A stretch of DNA of 64,000 nt from Paraburkholderia sp. Tr-20389 (GTDB lineage Bacteria > Pseudomonadota > Gammaproteobacteria > Burkholderiales > Burkholderiaceae), in NCBI RefSeq assembly GCF_017104565.1, contig NZ_JAAGPD010000001.1, positions 186,001-250,000 of the forward strand, given 5' to 3'. The position numbers were made by a program, and so were the translations under genes. Position 1 is the stretch's first letter. Each line of letters starts with the position of its first letter. Positions 44,176 through 52,954 of this stretch are shown here, in pieces. The notes under the pieces were generated by a model, which worked only from the letters and a program-made list of their open reading frames with translations, searched no databases and had not been told where the DNA came from.

Positions 44176-45543
44176 TTACACAAAAATCAGCAGCGACGCG
44201 CCGTACACGACCAGACCGACCGCGAACGTCATCACCGTGAAGCCGAGCACCCGCTGCACGCCGACACCTGCCATCGCGACGACAGGCGCGGCCCAGAACG
44301 GCTGCATCATGTTCGACACCTGCTCGCCCATCGCGACGGCCATCGTCGTCGCGGGAACGGAGGCATGCAGCGCGACAGCGGCGGGCACCACGAACGGACC
44401 CTGCACGGCCCAATGTCCGCCGCCGCTGGGAATGAAGAACGTCACGATCAGCGAGCACACGTAGCTCCAGAACGGCAGCGTGTGTGCATTCGAAATCGCG
44501 ATGAAGAAGTGCGAAATCACATCGGGCAAGCCCGTTGCGTCCATCATGCCCATGATGCCGCCGTAGAGCGGGTACTGAAGCATCATCGAACCCGTTTGCT
44601 TCGCGGCGTTCTTGATGGCGTCCGCGTACGCGAGCGGATAGCCGTGAAGGATCACGCCCGCGATGAACATCACGAAGATCACGGCATTCACGCCGGAAAA
44701 CGCGATGTGCTGAAACTGCGTCAACACGATCAGGCCGATCCCGACCGCGCCAATGAACGCGCTGCCGATCCACGAATGCTCGACCTTGCGTGCGAAGCTC
44801 AGCTTGCCGTCGGGCTTCTTGCGGATCGGTTCGTCGGGATGCTTTTCGGTATCGAGTGGAACGGCGTCTTCGTCATGCGGACGCAGCCACGCCAGTACGA
44901 AGGGCATCGCCACCAGCATGACGAGCGTCGGCACGAGATTGAAGCGCGTGAATACGGTTTCGCCGAAGGGCAACACCGCGCCCGTGAGTTTCTGCACGAC
45001 GTTCATCGAACTGCCGGGCGTCGATTGAGCGAGCGCGATCGAACTGGAAATGCCGCTTGCCCACACGACCCAGCCGGAGAAACCCGCCGCCACGATCCAC
45101 GCGAAATCGACGCGCATGCGCTTCGCGACTTCGCGCGCGAGCAACGCGGCAACGACGAGGCCCATGCCCCAGTTGAAGAACGACGTCACGGCGACAAGCA
45201 CGAAGGTCAGCGTGGCCGCCTGCGCGGGCGTGCGCGCAATGGAGACGAGCGCCTTGAACATCCGCTGCACGGGCGGTGCATGCGCGAACGCGTGACCCGT
45301 GACGAGCACGAGCGTGATCTGAAACGCGAACGTGAAGATGTCGAAGAAGCCTTTGTACCAGCCGGAGATCATCTTCGGCAGCGTCGCATGCGGTGCGAAG
45401 ATCGCGGACAACACGGCGACGATGGCGGTGATCAGGATCGCGAGCACGAACGGATCGGGAATCGTGCGTTCGAACACGCGGATGGTGGCTTCCGTGAAGC
45501 TCGATTTACGCGCGTGCGTCGACGGCGCGGTGGTGGGTTTCAT
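44176..45543 (-). CDS. AtoE-type short-chain fatty acid transporter
   Basis: A 455-residue multi-helix membrane protein of the AtoE family (short-chain fatty acid uptake). The visible family segments are RTIPDPFVLAILITAIVAVL, FQITLVLVTGHAFAHAPP, FNWGMGLVVAALLAREV and IPSGGGHWAVQGPFVVPAA. It is fourth in the operon, between the amidohydrolase and the 2HCT transporter. Two transporters of different families in one operon suggest either two substrates or uptake plus product export. Confidence 0.85.
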   Translation of the reverse strand: MKPTTAPSTHARKSSFTEATIRVFERTIPDPFVLAILITAIVAVLSAIFAPHATLPKMISGWYKGFFDIFTFAFQITLVLVTGHAFAHAPPVQRMFKALVSIARTPAQAATLTFVLVAVTSFFNWGMGLVVAALLAREVAKRMRVDFAWIVAAGFSGWVVWASGISSSIALAQSTPGSSMNVVQKLTGAVLPFGETVFTRFNLVPTLVMLVAMPFVLAWLRPHDEDAVPLDTEKHPDEPIRKKPDGKLSFARKVEHSWIGSAFIGAVGIGLIVLTQFQHIAFSGVNAVIFVMFIAGVILHGYPLAYADAIKNAAKQTGSMMLQYPLYGGIMGMMDATGLPDVISHFFIAISNAHTLPFWSYVCSLIVTFFIPSGGGHWAVQGPFVVPAAVALHASVPATTMAVAMGEQVSNMMQPFWAAPVVAMAGVGVQRVLGFTVMTFAVGLVVYGASLLIFV

Positions 45544-45564
45544 GCATGTCTCCGGATTTATTTT

Positions 45565-46374
45565 TTAGTTCGTGAAGCCGTAAAGCGTGGCGGGATTGGT
45601 GACCAGAATCCTGTCGCGTATCGCTTCGTCTTCCGCCCAGTCGGACAGCAGGTCGAGCAGCATCACGTCGTCTGGCTTGTGCGTCTCCGTGACGTGCGGC
45701 CAGTCGCTGCCCCAGACGAGGCGTTCGGGCACGGCATCGACCCACGCGCGCGCCATCGGCGCGATGTCCGCGTAACAGCCGGCGAGTCCAGCCGTGGAGT
45801 CGAGATACGGCCCGGACAGCTTGATCCACGCACGGCCCGCATCGGCCAGGTTGCGCACGATGGAATACGCTTCGTGATTCACACCTTGTTGCAGCGGAAG
45901 ACGCGCGCGATGATCGAACACCATCGTGCAGGGCAGCCGTTGCAGCATCGCGCGATGTTCGACGACCTGCTCTGCCGTCCAGTGCAGCTGCACATGCCAG
46001 CCGAGTTCGGCGACCCGATGCGCGAGCGGTTCGACCATCTCGAAGCCAACGGCCGCGTGCTTCGCCGTATAAAGCGTGAAGCGGATGCCGCGAATGCCGC
46101 CTTTATCCAGGGCGTCGAGTTCCGCATCCGTCACATCGGGATGGAGCACCGCGATGCCGCGCGCGTTGTCGATGCCGAGCCGGCGAATCGCATCGACCGT
46201 TACCGCGTTGTCGGTGCCGTAGACGCGCGGCGTGACGACCACGACGCGCTGCGTGCCCATGCGCGCCTGCACCGTGCGGTAAGCGTCGACATCTGCGTTA
46301 TCGACGAAGCCAGGCACATCGTCGTGCGTGAGAAACGCGCGGTCATAGATGTGAATGTGGGAATCGCATTTCAT
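45565..46374 (-). CDS. Amidohydrolase-2 family hydrolase (lactonase-like)
   Basis: A 269-residue TIM-barrel amidohydrolase. The N-terminal metal motif is MKCDSHIHIYD, and later features are GIRFTLYT, VFDHRARLPLQ and VWGSDWPHVTE (Asp of the active site). This pattern matches the 2-pyrone-4,6-dicarboxylate lactonase / uronate-lactonase group. In this operon it may hydrolyse a lactone or ester precursor of the acid passed to the CoA transferase, but that is inference. It starts 40 bases after the CoA-transferase stop. Confidence 0.82.
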   Translation of the reverse strand: MKCDSHIHIYDRAFLTHDDVPGFVDNADVDAYRTVQARMGTQRVVVVTPRVYGTDNAVTVDAIRRLGIDNARGIAVLHPDVTDAELDALDKGGIRGIRFTLYTAKHAAVGFEMVEPLAHRVAELGWHVQLHWTAEQVVEHRAMLQRLPCTMVFDHRARLPLQQGVNHEAYSIVRNLADAGRAWIKLSGPYLDSTAGLAGCYADIAPMARAWVDAVPERLVWGSDWPHVTETHKPDDVMLLDLLSDWAEDEAIRDRILVTNPATLYGFTN

Positions 46375-46414
46375 CGCGATGTGTCTCCATGTTTTTTCGT
46401 AGCGGGCGCGTCGA

Positions 46415-47605
46415 TCAGAGCACGGCGCGGCTCGCGCGTAACGTATCGATCTCTTCGCCGCTCAAACCCGCTTCGCGCAGCAGCGCTTCACTGTGCTCGC
46501 CGAACGCGGGTGCGGCGAACGGCTCGGGCAACGGCGTTCCGCCGAAGCGCACCGGATGCTTGAAGCCGCGATACCCACCGACGCCCGGATAGTCGAAGCG
46601 CGCGACCATGTCTTCCGCGAGCACTTGCGGATCGTCGAACATGTCTTCGACGCTGCGCGCAGCGGCGCAGGGCACGGCATCGCCGAACAGCGTTTCCCAT
46701 TCGAGCGCGGAACGTTGCGCCAATGCCGCGTGCAGTTGCGGCACGATCTCATCGCGATGGATCGCGCGTTTGCGCACCGTGTCGTAGCGTTCGTCGGCGG
46801 CGAGGGCATCGAGGCCCGTCAGTTCGCACAGCGACTTCCAGAAATGCGGCGTATTCGCGGACAGGTACAGATAACCTTCGCGCGTCGGATGAATACCCGT
46901 GATGCCGCCCGAACGCATGTCGCGGCCGACGTCCTTCGGTTCGCTGTCTGCCCAGATCATGCGGGCGGATTGCATCGTCAACGCGCTGCGCAACAGCGAC
47001 ACGCCGACATACTGTCCTTCTCCGTTTCTCTCGCGCGCGAACAGTGCCGACGACACGCTCGATGCAACCAGCGCCGCCGCGTAGTAATCGACGACGGAGC
47101 CGTACAGCACTTCGGGCGGTCCATCCTGCGGTCCTTGCAGCGTGCACATGCCCGTCATCGTCTGAAGCACCTGGTCGTAACCCGCTTTGTCCTTGTTAGG
47201 ACCCGTATCGCCATAACCCGTCACCGCGCAATAGATCAGACGCGGATTGACTGCGCGCAACTGCTCATAGGCGATGCCCAGCCGCGCCGGCACGCTCGGG
47301 CGGAAGTTGTGCACGAGCACGTCTGCCTGCTTGACGAGGGCGAGCAGCACATCGAGTGCCTCGCGTTGTTTCAGATCGAGCACGAGCCCGCGCTTGCCGC
47401 GATTCACGCCGAGAAACGCGCGGCTTTCGGCTTCGAGAGTCGATGGATATTTGCGCAGGTTGTCGCCCGTGGGCGGCTCGATCTTGATGACTTCCGCGCC
47501 CTGATCGGCTAGCAGCGTACAGCCATACGGACCGGCGATATACGCGCTCAGATCGAGCACGCGCACACCGGAGAGCGGGCCGCCGCGTCCAACGTTCTGT
47601 TCCAT
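46415..47605 (-). CDS. Class III (CaiB/BaiF) CoA transferase
   Basis: A 396-residue family III CoA transferase. It begins with the hallmark GVRVLDLSAYIAGPYGCTLLADQGAEVIKIEPP. It also contains KRGLVLDLKQREA and the probable catalytic Asp in GSVVDYYAAALV. It is expected to activate a carboxylic acid by moving CoA from another thioester (for example succinyl-CoA). AGGAG lies 8 bases before the ATG. The adjacent citrate-lyase-beta-like gene should cleave its product, as in citramalate or itaconate breakdown. Confidence 0.88.
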   Translation of the reverse strand: MEQNVGRGGPLSGVRVLDLSAYIAGPYGCTLLADQGAEVIKIEPPTGDNLRKYPSTLEAESRAFLGVNRGKRGLVLDLKQREALDVLLALVKQADVLVHNFRPSVPARLGIAYEQLRAVNPRLIYCAVTGYGDTGPNKDKAGYDQVLQTMTGMCTLQGPQDGPPEVLYGSVVDYYAAALVASSVSSALFARERNGEGQYVGVSLLRSALTMQSARMIWADSEPKDVGRDMRSGGITGIHPTREGYLYLSANTPHFWKSLCELTGLDALAADERYDTVRKRAIHRDEIVPQLHAALAQRSALEWETLFGDAVPCAAARSVEDMFDDPQVLAEDMVARFDYPGVGGYRGFKHPVRFGGTPLPEPFAAPAFGEHSEALLREAGLSGEEIDTLRASRAVL

Positions 47606-47626
47606 GAAAAGTTCTCCTGTGATGCT

Positions 47627-48520
47627 TTACAGCGCGAGCGACGTGCGTTGGCCTTCCGACAGAAGTCCAAGCCGCGCTGCCTCGTTCACCAGCACGCGTG
47701 CGCGCTCGACGAAGGGCGGGTCGATCATCCGGCCATCGACGACATACGCGCCGACACCTTTCGCGTCCGCATCGCGCGCGGCAACGGCGACCCGCACGGC
47801 ATGCGCGATGTCTTCATCGGATGGCCGGAACACGTCGTTCGCAATCGCGATCTGGCTCGGATGAATGCAGCTCTTGCCGATGAAACCGAACGCGCGCGCC
47901 ATCTGCGCTTCGGCGCGAAAACCGCCCGCGTCCTTGATGTCGGCGAAGGCCGTGTCATAGGCGAACACGCCTGCTTCCCCGGCGGCGACGCGCAACGCGA
48001 ACATTGCCTGTTGAATCGCCGACGTCTCGCGGCGCGCGATGCCGAGCGGCTCGAACAGATCGCCGAGGCCCAGCTGCAAACCTGCGACGCGCGGATGGGC
48101 GCCTGCCAGTTCCGCAGCGATGCGCAACGCGCGCGGCGACTCGATGTTCAATAGCAATCCGATCGGCGTGCCGACGCCGTTCGCGTGTTCGGCGGCGTCG
48201 AGCGCGGCTGCGGCGGCGCGCACATCGTCGGGATGCTCCGGCTTCGGCAGATTGATGAGCGACACGCTACTGCGCGCGACCGCGTCGATATCGGCGGAGA
48301 AATGCGGCGTGTCGATCGCGTTGACCCGCACGATCAGCGTTTTGTCGCCGGCGCGCGCATCGGCCGTTTCGAGCAGCGCGCGCAAGTCCGCGCGCGCCTG
48401 CGGCTTGCGCTCGGGCGCGACGGCGTCTTCGAGATCGAATGAAAGCGCATCGGCGGCGCTCGCGAACGCCTTGGCGAACAGTTCCGGGCGCGATGCCGGC
48501 ACGAACAGCTTGCTTCTCAT
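47627..48520 (-). CDS. HpcH/HpaI (CitE-like) acyl-CoA lyase, possibly citramalyl-CoA or malyl-CoA lyase
   Basis: A 297-residue CitE-type TIM-barrel lyase. The family landmarks are RSKLFVPASRPELFAKA, ALSFDLEDAVAPERK, RVNAIDTPHF, LLLNIESPRALRIA, LQLGLGDL and GKSCIHPSQIAIAN. Enzymes of this type split (S)-citramalyl-CoA, malyl-CoA or related beta-hydroxyacyl-CoAs. It is first in the operon and divergent from the LysR gene, and it pairs naturally with the CoA transferase 21 bases downstream. The exact substrate is inferred, with citramalate the best guess. Confidence 0.87.
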   Translation of the reverse strand: MRSKLFVPASRPELFAKAFASAADALSFDLEDAVAPERKPQARADLRALLETADARAGDKTLIVRVNAIDTPHFSADIDAVARSSVSLINLPKPEHPDDVRAAAAALDAAEHANGVGTPIGLLLNIESPRALRIAAELAGAHPRVAGLQLGLGDLFEPLGIARRETSAIQQAMFALRVAAGEAGVFAYDTAFADIKDAGGFRAEAQMARAFGFIGKSCIHPSQIAIANDVFRPSDEDIAHAVRVAVAARDADAKGVGAYVVDGRMIDPPFVERARVLVNEAARLGLLSEGQRTSLAL

Positions 48521-48573
48521 GTGTCTCCCGAACTTCTTCGATATTTCAGGGAGTGTATGAGTGTCAACGTTTT

Positions 48574-48586
48574 AGATAAACTATCT
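48574..48586. promoter_or_regulatory. Probable LysR-type operator in the divergent promoter
   Basis: AGATAAACTATCT is a perfect 5-bp dyad (AGATA/TATCT) around AAC, in the A+T-rich gap between the lyase gene and the LysR gene. CTATCT recurs at 48591-48596. T-N11-A-type dyads like this are typical LysR recognition sites. Confidence 0.55.
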
Positions 48587-48619
48587 GCGTCTATCTTCAA
48601 ACAAAAGGAAAACTATCCG

Positions 48620-49513
48620 GTGGATACGGCATTTCTCGCCAATCTGCTGCTGGTCGTCGATACGGGATCGATGGCGGAGGCGGCGCGGCGTGTCGGCGTC
48701 ACGCCGGCGGCCATTGCGCAGCAGATGTCGGCACTGGAGCGCGAACTGGGCGTGACGCTGTTCGTGCGTTCGGGCCGCACGGTCACGCCGACGGAGGCAG
48801 GGCATCGCATCATCGAACGGGCGCGGGGTCTGGTCGCCGAATTCGCCGAACTGAAAGCGCATGCTCTCGAAGGCGAGGCGGCGGGCGAACTGCGCATCGG
48901 CACGATCACCACCGCGCTGTTGAGTCTCCTGCCGGATGTGCTTGCGAACTTCGCACGTGCTTTTCCGCGCGCGAAGGTGCTGATCCGCGCGGGTACGTCG
49001 ATGGAGCTTTATGACACGCTGCATCGCGGCGATCTCGACGTCGCCATCTGTCTGCATCCTTCGTTTGCGCTGCCGAAGGCTTACGACTGGCATTTGCTGC
49101 GCGAGGAGCCGCTCGTCGTGCTCGCGCCTGCGAATCTCGCGGGTGAAGACCCGCACGAACTGCTGCGGCGCGAGCCGTTCATCCGATACGACAGGACGCT
49201 AGGCGGCGGCAAGCAGGCCGATCAGTATCTGAGGTCGGCGCGCATCGTGCCGCGCGAGCTGTTCGAGTTGAATGCGCTGATGGCGATCGCGATGATGGTC
49301 GACCGTGGGTTGGGCGTATCGCTGGTGCCGGACATCGTGTCGCCGATGACATCGGCATTGTCCGTCGCGCGGATTGCGTTGCCGCTTCCGACCGAGCCGC
49401 GCCGCTTCGGGATGGTGTGGCAACGCGCGTCGCCGCGCTCGCGTCTGATACAGGGTCTGTTGCGGTGCGCAGACGAGGCGGTCGCTGCCAGCATCGCGAG
49501 AGGCGAGCAGTAA
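48620..49513 (+). CDS. LysR-family transcriptional regulator
   Basis: A LysR-type regulator of 297 residues from GTG 48620. The winged helix reads FLANLLLVVDTGSMAEAARR and VTPAAIAQQMSALERELG, and the effector domain includes GELRIGTITTALLSLLP and LGVSLVPDIVSPM. LysR proteins normally begin a few residues before this helix, and AAAAGGA lies upstream of the GTG. ATG 48557 would add 21 residues encoded by the operator-bearing A+T-rich promoter DNA, so it is less likely. It is divergent from the lyase/CoA-transferase operon and should be its activator. Confidence 0.85.
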   Translation: MDTAFLANLLLVVDTGSMAEAARRVGVTPAAIAQQMSALERELGVTLFVRSGRTVTPTEAGHRIIERARGLVAEFAELKAHALEGEAAGELRIGTITTALLSLLPDVLANFARAFPRAKVLIRAGTSMELYDTLHRGDLDVAICLHPSFALPKAYDWHLLREEPLVVLAPANLAGEDPHELLRREPFIRYDRTLGGGKQADQYLRSARIVPRELFELNALMAIAMMVDRGLGVSLVPDIVSPMTSALSVARIALPLPTEPRRFGMVWQRASPRSRLIQGLLRCADEAVAASIARGEQ

Positions 49514-49529
49514 TGTGGCCTCGCGTCGC

Positions 49530-52283
49530 TTACGTGACACGCGTGGATGCCCGGACGGTGTCCTGCATCAGATAAGCGTGCGCCCAGTTCGCGTCCATCG
49601 GGCGAGCGAACCAGTAACCCTGAACTTCGTCACATCCGTTGTCGAGCAGAAACTCGAGCTGGCCGTACGTTTCGACGCCTTCCGCCACCACTCGCATGCC
49701 GAGCGTTCGGCCCATCGCCAGAACGGCTCTGACGATGACTTCATCCGCGTGCGAGCGACCGATCCCCTGAACGAACGACATGTCCAGTTTCAATCGATCA
49801 GCAAGGAAGCTGCGGATATAACCGAGGCTCGAATAGCCCGTACCGAAGTCATCGATGGCGATCGACAGGCCCATCTCCCGCAACGCTCGCAGCGTGGCCA
49901 GCGACCCGGGCGCCATCAGCACGCCCTCGGTTATCTCCAGTTCGATGTTACGCGCGCTGACGGCCGTGCGCTCCAGTGTCGACGCGATCATCGCGGGCAG
50001 ATCGGAGCGTTCGAACTGCACGGGCGATACGTTGACGGACACCACGATGTCGGGACACAGGCTCGCCCAGATTCCGGTCTGCAGGCAGGCCTGCTCGAAT
50101 ACCCACTGTCCGATCTGGACGATGAGCCCCGTTTCCTCCGCAATCGGAACGAACAACGACGGGCTGATGTCGCCGTGTTCCGGATCGTGCCAGCGGACCA
50201 GCGCTTCGAATCCGCTTGCCTTGCCCGTCGCCGGATTGACTCTCGGTTGGTAGGCGAGCGAAAAAGCCTCCGAGGCCACGGCATGTCGCAGCGCCTGGGC
50301 CAGCGTCGCACGCCTGTTGTCCTGGATGGCAATGTCATGGTTGAACAGCAGGATGCTGTTCGGTCCTGCCGACTTCGCGCGGTACATCGCGGCGTCGGCG
50401 TACTTGAGCAGGGTGTCGGGGTCCAGGGAGTGATCGGGGAAGACGGCAACGCCGACGCTCGCCTGAGGCACGATGAGCCGGTTCGCGACGCTTAGCCCGT
50501 GCGTCAGGGTCTCTTTCATCGCAGTGGCCGCCGCCATGAAACTGTCGATGTCACCGCGTCCATAAAGCGCCGCGACGAACTCGTCGCCCGCATACCGGAC
50601 GACGATCTCATCGCGCGATACCGCGCCCGACAACCGGCGCGCCACTTCGCAGAGCACCTGATCGCCGGCGGTATGGCCAAGCGTATCGTTGACTTCCTTG
50701 AAGTTGTCGAGATCGAGAAAGACGAGTGCCAGCTTGTTGCCTTCGGCGACGGCGCGCCCGAACATGTCAGCGAGCGTGGCCTTCAAACCCAGCCTGTTCG
50801 GCAAACGGGTCAGTGCGTCCTCGTGCGCCTGGCTTCGCAACTGCTCCTGATACCGGACGCGTTCGGACACGTCGCTGAACACGGTCACGAAGTGAGTCGG
50901 ACGATCCTTTTCGTCGAGAACCGGCGCCACGTGCAAATCGATCCAGTAGATCGAGCCGTCCGGCTTGCGGCATTGAAGCAGGCGCGCTCCTTCGGATTCC
51001 GCGCGCATGGCCATTCGTACCGAACGCGCATCGGGTGTCGAGATGTCGCAGCCGATCAGCTTCCATAGATCGGCGTCGATCGCCTCCGTCGCGGAACGCC
51101 CCGTGATTCGCTCGAAGGCCGCATTGACATACGTGATCGTGCTGTTGCCGTCGATCTTGCGCGAGATGATGACGGCGTTCCGCGAAGCATCGAGCGCCCG
51201 GCTGCGGATCCGCAGGCTTTCCTTCGCATGTTCGTGTGCGGTGACGTCGTGGGCGGTGACGAAGCAAGCTTCCCGGCCGCCGAAATCCAGCAGGTGATAC
51301 GTGACGTCGACGTAGAAGATTTCGCCGCCGGCGCGCCGGTGCCGGCGCACGCCGCCCGTGCCGCCGCGATTTCCAGATTCGAGTTGCCCTTGCAGATCGC
51401 GTCGAAATTCTTCGACGTCCGACGACGGGCGCAACTGATCGACGGGCATGGAGCGGAGTTGCTGCAACGTGGCGCCGTATTGACGCTGAGCGGCAGCGTT
51501 CGCAGTCAGGATTTCATACGAGTGGACGTCGAAGATGAGCATCGAGACGGGATGCTGTTCGAAGTATTCGCGGAATCGTCGTTGCGCTTCGGTGGCAACG
51601 ATCTGCGACGTGATCTTCGTGAGCGACGCGCGCTGACGGGTGAACAGCGCAAACAACAACAGCAGCGCGCCCGCTGCGGCGGCAACGGCCAGCGAGATTC
51701 TTTGCCGGACCAGCTGACCTTGAGCACGAAACTGCATGTCGGCGATCTGTTCGCGTTCGTCGCTGCGCAGGTCCGCGATGAGCGTCATGATGGAACTGAG
51801 CGTTTTGTTTGCGTGCTGGAGCAGCGTCGGCTGAACTTCCGTACCCGCATTCGCGAGCGCGAGGTTTCGCGCGGCGGAGTCGAGTTCCTGCGGCCACGCG
51901 GTACTGAGCTGCCGGAGCGCGCGGAGCTTTTTCAGTGCGCCTGTCCCGCCGGCGAGGTCTCTTTCCAGTCGATCGTAGGTTCCGGCGACTGCGGCGGCAC
52001 GTCGGATCGGCCATCCTCGGGAGCTGTAACCCGCTACGCCGACACCTTCCAGGAAGTCCGTATTGGCGGCGACGTGCAGCGTGAGCAGCGTCTCCAGTTC
52101 CGACGCCACCGTCAGTGCGTTACGAAGCCGAAGATCGTCCGCGCCTCGCGAAAACGTCGCGCTGATCGCAGCGCTGACGGCGAGGCATACGACGAGAGCG
52201 GCAGCCACGGCGATGGCCGCCGTCCTGGCGAAATGCCGGTTGAACTCCGGCGCTGCTTGATGATGAGTTCTAGCTGCGTCCAT
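49530..52283 (-). CDS. Membrane-bound PAS-PAS-GGDEF-EAL cyclic-di-GMP signalling protein
   Basis: A 917-residue sensor protein. TM1 (~20-43) and TM2 (~195-216) enclose a periplasmic helical sensor region. Two PAS domains follow (~235-350 and ~360-485, HFVTVFSDVSER at the end), then a GGDEF domain (~490-645) with motif RYAGDEFVA, and an EAL domain (~660-905) with FEALVRW, DDFGTGYSSLGY and EGVETYGQ. AGDEF is a usual active variant. The RxxD inhibitory site expected five residues before it is not present (SRDE instead). The EAL residues appear intact, so it could make and/or degrade cyclic-di-GMP. The orphan flhDC pair nearby suggests a link to motility, which is inference. Confidence 0.9.
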   Translation of the reverse strand: MDAARTHHQAAPEFNRHFARTAAIAVAAALVVCLAVSAAISATFSRGADDLRLRNALTVASELETLLTLHVAANTDFLEGVGVAGYSSRGWPIRRAAAVAGTYDRLERDLAGGTGALKKLRALRQLSTAWPQELDSAARNLALANAGTEVQPTLLQHANKTLSSIMTLIADLRSDEREQIADMQFRAQGQLVRQRISLAVAAAAGALLLLFALFTRQRASLTKITSQIVATEAQRRFREYFEQHPVSMLIFDVHSYEILTANAAAQRQYGATLQQLRSMPVDQLRPSSDVEEFRRDLQGQLESGNRGGTGGVRRHRRAGGEIFYVDVTYHLLDFGGREACFVTAHDVTAHEHAKESLRIRSRALDASRNAVIISRKIDGNSTITYVNAAFERITGRSATEAIDADLWKLIGCDISTPDARSVRMAMRAESEGARLLQCRKPDGSIYWIDLHVAPVLDEKDRPTHFVTVFSDVSERVRYQEQLRSQAHEDALTRLPNRLGLKATLADMFGRAVAEGNKLALVFLDLDNFKEVNDTLGHTAGDQVLCEVARRLSGAVSRDEIVVRYAGDEFVAALYGRGDIDSFMAAATAMKETLTHGLSVANRLIVPQASVGVAVFPDHSLDPDTLLKYADAAMYRAKSAGPNSILLFNHDIAIQDNRRATLAQALRHAVASEAFSLAYQPRVNPATGKASGFEALVRWHDPEHGDISPSLFVPIAEETGLIVQIGQWVFEQACLQTGIWASLCPDIVVSVNVSPVQFERSDLPAMIASTLERTAVSARNIELEITEGVLMAPGSLATLRALREMGLSIAIDDFGTGYSSLGYIRSFLADRLKLDMSFVQGIGRSHADEVIVRAVLAMGRTLGMRVVAEGVETYGQLEFLLDNGCDEVQGYWFARPMDANWAHAYLMQDTVRASTRVT

Positions 52284-52579
52284 TGATGTGGAAGGCTCTT
52301 ATATGCATCGCGTCTCGCGCAAGGACACTCCGGACAGGTAGGAATGTCACGGAGAATCCGCGTCGGTGCTGAATGAGATCAGGGTGCCAGGATTGGCCCG
52401 GATGCAGACGGGAGCGGTGCCATGAAAACGGAAGAGCAGGTCGGCGATCGAGCTTCGCAGTTTGAATAACGGGACGATCGTGCGCATCTTTTATGGGTGT
52501 TTACGCGCATCGAACGATCGCCGTCCGCGCACTGTATATAAACACAGTGTGCGTTGCCGCCACATCGCAACGGTTTATT

Positions 52580-52607
52580 TTGCATTGCACCATAAAAGGT
52601 GTACTAT
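52580..52607 (+). promoter_or_regulatory. Candidate sigma-70 promoter of the small ORF
   Basis: TTGCAT (52580-52585) and TACTAT (52602-52607) lie 16 bases apart, about 40 bases upstream of the small ORF start, in A+T-rich DNA. Confidence 0.5.
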
Positions 52608-52633
52608 AGGGTTAATACCTACGGACTAACCCT
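52608..52633. repeat. Inverted repeat in the leader of the small ORF
   Basis: AGGGTTA (52608-52614) and its exact reverse complement TAACCCT (52627-52633) are separated by 12 bases, starting right after the -10-like element and ending near the ribosome-binding site. It could be an operator or an mRNA hairpin. Confidence 0.55.
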
Positions 52634-52648
52634 CGGAAGGAGTGTGAA

Positions 52649-52789
52649 ATGAACTACGCTACGGCTGCCTCGACGACCTCCGCAAAAAGCGGTTTCCTTG
52701 CACGCGTGCGCGAATTTTTCACGGACGCATGGCGTACGCACCTGGAAGTGTGCGAAATCATCGCCGAATCGCATCGTCGTCCGAACTGA
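52649..52789 (+). CDS. Small 46-residue protein of unknown function
   Basis: Not recognised. ATG 52649 is preceded by GGAAGGAG with good spacing, and a promoter-like pair lies about 40 bases upstream. The first ~14 residues are small and polar (NYATAASTTSAKSG). The rest is one amphipathic helix (FLARVREFFTDAWRTHLEV) followed by CEIIAESHRRPN. There is no signal peptide or clear membrane helix. The helix with clustered aromatic residues would suit membrane-surface or partner binding. The strong translation signals, more than the sequence, argue that it is expressed. Confidence 0.6.
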   Translation: MNYATAASTTSAKSGFLARVREFFTDAWRTHLEVCEIIAESHRRPN

Positions 52790-52954
52790 GACGTGTCGTC
52801 TCACCGCTGACGTATGCGGTTCACATGGGCTGCCGCGAGGTCTCGAAACGTACGGCCGCCCACAGGGCGCTCTCCGTCGCACAGCGGGCGACTCGCGCAA
52901 CGCGACCGTGACGGACTCGCGCTCATCATTGCGGCTTGCAGGCGATAAGCCCTG

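Larger units (their letters stand above)
52284..52648. other. Divergent regulatory region between the GGDEF-EAL gene and the small ORF
   Basis: About 365 bases. The 5' part should carry the GGDEF-EAL promoter. The 3' part holds the candidate promoter (52580-52607) and inverted repeat (52608-52633) described separately. A minus-strand frame (52379-52585) is not supported as a gene. Confidence 0.5.

Noticed and set aside
42830-44773. Extended 647-codon version of the 2HCT gene
   Set aside because: The extra N-terminal ~200 codons overlap the AtoE-type gene out of frame and have no ribosome-binding site. ATG 44161 fits the family.
44149-46563. 804-codon plus-strand open frame opposite the transporter and amidohydrolase genes
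   Set aside because: Low-complexity Arg/His-rich translation with no domain. The minus-strand genes are well supported.
50580-50640. GGDEF domain considered degenerate because the motif reads AGDEF
   Set aside because: AGDEF is a common active variant, so inactivity cannot be inferred from this change.
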